Positions 6,768 to 9,075 of a stretch of 9,075 nt of DNA are shown here, one piece after another. The stretch is from Limousia pullorum. GTDB taxonomy: Bacteria > Bacillota > Clostridia > Oscillospirales > Acutalibacteraceae. Position numbers and translations under genes: made by a program. The notes under the pieces are model-generated. The model made no database searches. It was not told the DNA's origin and saw only the letters and a program-made list of their open reading frames with translations. The stretch's first letter is position 1. Every line of letters begins with the position of its first letter. Location: positions 1-9,075 of the forward strand of contig DVNG01000064.1 in assembly GCA_018714545.1 (NCBI GenBank). Reading direction: 5' to 3'.

Positions 6768-6797
6768 AAGCTTTCACATGTGTATTTTTGAAGGCTT
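6768..6797 (+). promoter_or_regulatory. Stem-loop at the predicted 5' end of the ktrB mRNA
   Basis: AAGCTTTCA (6768-6776) pairs with TGAAGGCTT (6789-6797), giving nine pairs with one T-G wobble and a 12-base loop. It would begin within a base or two of the predicted transcription start. A 5'-terminal stem of this kind can protect mRNA from 5'-end decay or act as a binding site, but no T-tract follows, so it is not a terminator. The palindrome CACATGTG (6775-6782) overlaps it and could alternatively be a DNA operator. Confidence 0.4.
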
Positions 6798-6823
6798 ATT
6801 TTCAAATAAAAAAATTTTGTTCG

Positions 6824-6832
6824 GGAGATGAT
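6824..6832 (+). promoter_or_regulatory. Ribosome binding site that decides the ktrB TTG start
   Basis: GGAGATGAT matches the anti-Shine-Dalgarno complement GGAGGTGAT at 8 of 9 bases. GGAG lies 8 bases before TTG 6836. The more upstream TTG at 6788 has no ribosome binding site and lies only about 20 bases after the predicted transcription start. A second candidate is AGGAAAG (6847-6853), 9 bases before ATG 6863. Confidence 0.7.
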
Positions 6833-6835
6833 TTT

Positions 6836-8203
6836 TTGAGCGATATAGGAAAGATTTCTGTTATGAAAAAAATCAGAAATATTTCAACTATGAAAAAGAT
6901 ACTCTTGGGCTATTGTGTTATAATCCTTTTGGGAACTTTGCTTTTGATGCTTCCCATATCTTCAAAGGAAAGGATATTCACATCCCCTGTAGATTCACTT
7001 TTTACCGCAACCTCAGCCACCTGTGTTACCGGACTTGTAAGATTCGATACATACCAGTATTGGTCTTTCTTCGGTCAGATAGTTATTTTGGCTCTGATAC
7101 AAATAGGCGGTATCGGATTTATGACCTTGGCAATTTCTCTTATTACCCTTACTAAGCGAAAAATCGGACTGTCTCAGCGTGTTCTCATGCAGGAATCCGT
7201 TGCGATGCCTCAGCTTGGAGGAATAGTCAAGATCACAAAGTTCATCTTTATGGGCTCTATGCTTATTGAAGCAATCGGAGCGTTTCTGTTGTCCTTTTAC
7301 TTTATACCACAGCTCGGAATCGGTATGGGTATTTTTTACTCAATATTCCATTCCATTTCCGCATTCTGCAACGCAGGTTTTGACCTTATGGGATACAGAC
7401 AGGCTTTCTCTTCCCTTACAAGCGTACAGGCAGACTGGTATTTTAATCTGATTATAATGCTTCTTATTATAGTGGGCGGTCTCGGATTTTTTGTTTGGAA
7501 CGATATTGTTACAAACAAGGGACGCTTTAAATATTTAAGGCTTCACAGTAAAATTGTTCTCACCTTTACCGCATTTCTCATAATCTCCGGTGCTTTGATT
7601 ATTTTCCTCTGCGAGATTAAGGGAACTGAGTTTCAGGGCAAGTCAATAAGTGAAAAGATTTTAAATTCCCTGTTCCAGTCTGTAACCGCCAGAACCGCAG
7701 GATTTAACACGGTAAACCTTGCAAATCTCACCCATGCCAGCCAGTTTTTGATAATCTGTCTTATGATTGTGGGCGGTTCCCCGGGTTCTACCGCCGGCGG
7801 TATTAAAACAACCACATTTGTGGTTTTTCTTTTAAGTATTATTTCCACATTTAAAAGAAAAAAGTCAATCGAATGTTTCAGAAGAAGAATTGACGACGAT
7901 GTAGCAAAAAGAGCTTTCACTGTTGTGGCAATGTACCTTGTGCTTTCCGTAGCAGCAACAATGGCGGTTTCAGCCATTGAAGGTGTTACACTTAACGCCG
8001 CCATGTTTGAATGTGTTTCGGCAATTGCTACCGTAGGACTTACCTTGGGAATAACCCCGGGACTTTCCGTTGTTTCGGAAATAATTCTTGTTCTTCTTAT
8101 GATATTCGGAAGAGTTGGTTCTCTCACAATTCTTTTCGCATTCTCAGCGGAACATCTTTCACCGCTTTCAAGACTTCCACAGGAAAAAATTCAAATCGGC
8201 TGA
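6836..8203 (+). CDS. ktrB: Ktr-type K+ uptake system, membrane channel subunit KtrB (TrkH/KtrB family)
   Basis: Membrane subunit that conducts K+ (Na+-linked in known Ktr systems) into the cell. With the TTG start at 6836 it has 455 residues, normal for KtrB (about 445-460). The family's four M1-P-M2 repeats are visible through their pore loops, each with the conserved filter glycine: CVTGL (Gly66), NAGFD (Gly181), TAGFN (Gly289) and TVGLT (Gly401). The Gly/Ser-rich intramembrane gating loop GGSPGSTAGG lies at 313-322. The conserved arginine of the last M2 helix is in GRVGS (Arg426). The N-terminus is short and basic before the first helix, as in KtrB rather than the longer TrkH. ATG 6863 is a possible alternative start (446 residues). 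ktrA follows after 66 bases on the same strand, and the pair should form one operon. No potassium or c-di-AMP riboswitch is seen upstream. The gene is intact. Confidence 0.95.
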   Translation: MSDIGKISVMKKIRNISTMKKILLGYCVIILLGTLLLMLPISSKERIFTSPVDSLFTATSATCVTGLVRFDTYQYWSFFGQIVILALIQIGGIGFMTLAISLITLTKRKIGLSQRVLMQESVAMPQLGGIVKITKFIFMGSMLIEAIGAFLLSFYFIPQLGIGMGIFYSIFHSISAFCNAGFDLMGYRQAFSSLTSVQADWYFNLIIMLLIIVGGLGFFVWNDIVTNKGRFKYLRLHSKIVLTFTAFLIISGALIIFLCEIKGTEFQGKSISEKILNSLFQSVTARTAGFNTVNLANLTHASQFLIICLMIVGGSPGSTAGGIKTTTFVVFLLSIISTFKRKKSIECFRRRIDDDVAKRAFTVVAMYLVLSVAATMAVSAIEGVTLNAAMFECVSAIATVGLTLGITPGLSVVSEIILVLLMIFGRVGSLTILFAFSAEHLSPLSRLPQEKIQIG

Positions 8204-8269
8204 TTTAGAATAAATTTTACCACTTAGAAAAACATAAAAGAAAACAGATCTTTTACGGAGGAAACAAAA

Positions 8270-8914
8270 ATGAAAAGCGTTCTTATTATTGGTCTTGGCA
8301 GATTCGGAATATTCATGTCAAAAAAGCTCATCGAAGAGGGCAACGAAGTTCTTGCCATTGACAAAGACGAAGTGCGTGCCGAAAGCTCTCTTAAATACGT
8401 TCGCAACGTAGAGATAGGCGACTGCACAAACGAGGAGTTTATCCGTTCTCTCGGAGTTGCAAACTTTGACATCTGCGTTGTGGCAATCGGCGACAACTTC
8501 CCAAGTGCTTTGGAAATCACAGTGCTTTTGAAGGATTTCGGAGCAAAATTCGTAATCGCCAGAGCCGATACAGAGGTTCACAAAAAGCTCCTTTTGAGAA
8601 ACGGCGCAGACTATGTAATCTATGCCGAAAAGGAAACAGCAGAGCGTCTTGCCATGAAATTCGGCGCAAAGAATGTTTTTGACTACATTGAGCTTACACC
8701 TGAGTATGCAATATACGAAATATCCGTTCCAACACCTTGGGTAGGAAAGAGTATTATAGAAAAATCAATACGTTCAAAATACAATATAAGCATTTTGGCA
8801 ACAAAGGTGGGCGACGTTATAAGCCCTCTCCCAAGTCCTGACCACGTTTTCAGACGTGACGAAACACTTATAATAATGGGACACAGCACAGACGTTGCTC
8901 CGCTTTTAAAATAA
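8270..8914 (+). CDS. ktrA: Ktr-type K+ uptake system, cytosolic RCK regulatory subunit KtrA
   Basis: Peripheral regulator that assembles as an octameric ring under the KtrB dimer and gates it in response to ATP/ADP. The N-terminal RCK_N Rossmann domain (about 1-130) has the nucleotide motif GLGRFG at 8-13 and Asp31 at the end of the second strand, where the ribose is bound. The RCK_C (TrkA-C) domain covers about 138-214, with PWVGKSI, KYNISILA and the terminal LIIMG strand near 200-204. In Firmicutes this domain commonly binds c-di-AMP, which closes the system; that is family knowledge and not shown here. The 214-residue length matches single-RCK-unit KtrA (about 220) rather than the duplicated TrkA (about 458). 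GGAGG (8257-8261) lies 8 bases before the ATG. No terminator is visible in the 37 bases between its stop and the insertion sequence. Confidence 0.96.
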   Translation: MKSVLIIGLGRFGIFMSKKLIEEGNEVLAIDKDEVRAESSLKYVRNVEIGDCTNEEFIRSLGVANFDICVVAIGDNFPSALEITVLLKDFGAKFVIARADTEVHKKLLLRNGADYVIYAEKETAERLAMKFGAKNVFDYIELTPEYAIYEISVPTPWVGKSIIEKSIRSKYNISILATKVGDVISPLPSPDHVFRRDETLIIMGHSTDVAPLLK

Positions 8915-8948
8915 TATAATTCTTTATAACAAAAACCGTGGTTCATTG

Positions 8949-8988
8949 ATATGCACCCCAAAAGTTAGACACTTATGGAGGTGCATAT
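8949..8988 (+). promoter_or_regulatory. 9-bp inverted repeat that can hide the orfA ribosome binding site
   Basis: ATATGCACC (8949-8957) is the exact reverse complement of GGTGCATAT (8980-8988), leaving a 22-base loop. The right arm overlaps the Shine-Dalgarno sequence GGAGGTG (8977-8983) of orfA. RNA entering the element from ktrA would carry both arms and could fold so that orfA is poorly translated. A transcript starting inside the element might lack the left arm. Such protection against read-through is known in other insertion sequences (IS10, IS50); here it is inferred. Confidence 0.5.
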
Positions 8989-9075
8989 TTTTTATGGGAA
9001 AGAAAGGACAAAAACAAAAGAAATATAGTGCAGAATTCAAAATATCTGTTATACTGGATATGCGGGAACATCATT
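8952..9075 (+). mobile_element. IS3-family insertion sequence, left end (runs off the window)
   Basis: The terminal inverted repeat reads TGCACCCCAAAAGTTAGACA (8952-8971), a common IS3-family end. A Shine-Dalgarno and an OrfA reading frame follow within 42 bases, the usual layout of these elements. The right end, orfB (DDE transposase) and the target duplication lie outside the window, so the exact border and group cannot be confirmed. The element sits 37 bases behind ktrA in the same orientation. Confidence 0.85.
8994..9075 (+). CDS. IS3-family OrfA (helix-turn-helix transposase subunit), N-terminal 27 codons only
   Basis: ATG 8994 is preceded by GGAGGTG (8977-8983) and opens a frame reading MGKKGQKQKKYSAEFKISVI, then LDMREHH. 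A Lys-rich start followed by YSAEFK is typical of IS3-family OrfA, whose N-terminal helix-turn-helix binds the element's ends. In complete elements OrfA (about 100-180 aa) is joined to the catalytic OrfB by programmed -1 frameshifting, but none of that is visible here. The frame is open to the window edge, so intactness of the element is unknown. Confidence 0.83.
   Translation, partial: MGKKGQKQKKYSAEFKISVILDMREHH

Larger units (their letters stand above)
6349..6835. other. AT-rich divergent intergenic region between secA and ktrB
   Basis: A stretch of 487 bases with no supportable gene. The secA-proximal part (6349-6540) holds the presumed secA leader, with hairpins and two TATAAT boxes on the minus strand. 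The middle (6541-6720) is very AT-rich with an isolated GC palindrome, TGCCGGCA, at 6572-6579, and a plus-strand TGCTATAAA (6670-6678) that resembles an extended -10 without a good -35. The ktrB-proximal part holds the better plus-strand promoter and leader hairpin. No ydaO/kimA-type c-di-AMP riboswitch, tRNA or T-box element could be recognised. Confidence 0.7.

Noticed and set aside
7633..8127. Minus-strand open frame opposite ktrB
   Set aside because: It is fully antisense to the conserved pore-loop region of ktrB, with no independent coding signal.
8204..8269. AT stem TAAAAG/CTTTTA between ktrB and ktrA
   Set aside because: Six weak AT-rich pairs in AT-rich DNA with no T-tract; expected by chance and not a terminator.

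Overview
The window looks like a chromosomal stretch of a low-to-moderate GC Gram-positive anaerobe of the class Clostridia, probably a gut Ruminococcus/Oscillospirales-type organism. This is inferred from four things: a glutaminyl-tRNA synthetase next to a glutamyl-tRNA synthetase, a long clostridial-type SecA with a SEC-C tail, a KtrB/KtrA potassium system, and strong GGAGG ribosome binding sites. No species can be named from sequence alone.

The left two thirds is read on the minus strand, in the order secA (6348-3463), a 419-base gap, gltX (3043-1595), then glnS (1574 to beyond base 1). gltX and glnS are 20 bases apart and almost certainly form one transcription unit that supplies Glu-tRNA(Glu) and Gln-tRNA(Gln). 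secA is the preprotein translocase motor.

The secA-gltX gap is the most unusual part of the window. It holds four copies of a hairpin unit of about 47 bases (3070-3352). Their 8-base stems carry compensatory base changes, and each copy is preceded by TATAT. Two copies of a 48-base module (40/48 identical) sit after hairpins 1 and 4. The arrangement resembles a modular BOX-like interspersed repeat or a structured RNA. Next to it is a perfect 10-bp hairpin with a T-tract on the plus strand only (3425-3457). This is an orphan terminator: no plus-strand gene precedes it in the window.

The secA-ktrB gap (6349-6835) is AT-rich and non-coding. It carries divergent promoter candidates, alternative hairpins in the presumed secA leader, and a 9-bp hairpin at the predicted 5' end of the ktrB transcript. 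ktrB (6836-8203, TTG start) and ktrA (8270-8914) are read on the plus strand. They encode the membrane channel subunit and the cytosolic RCK regulatory subunit of a Ktr-type K+ uptake system.

Thirty-seven bases after ktrA a mobile element begins. The left end of an IS3-family insertion sequence starts at 8952 and its orfA starts at 8994, and both run off the window. A 9-bp inverted repeat there can hide the orfA ribosome binding site. The genes themselves are ordinary housekeeping functions; the novelty, if any, is in the intergenic structure.
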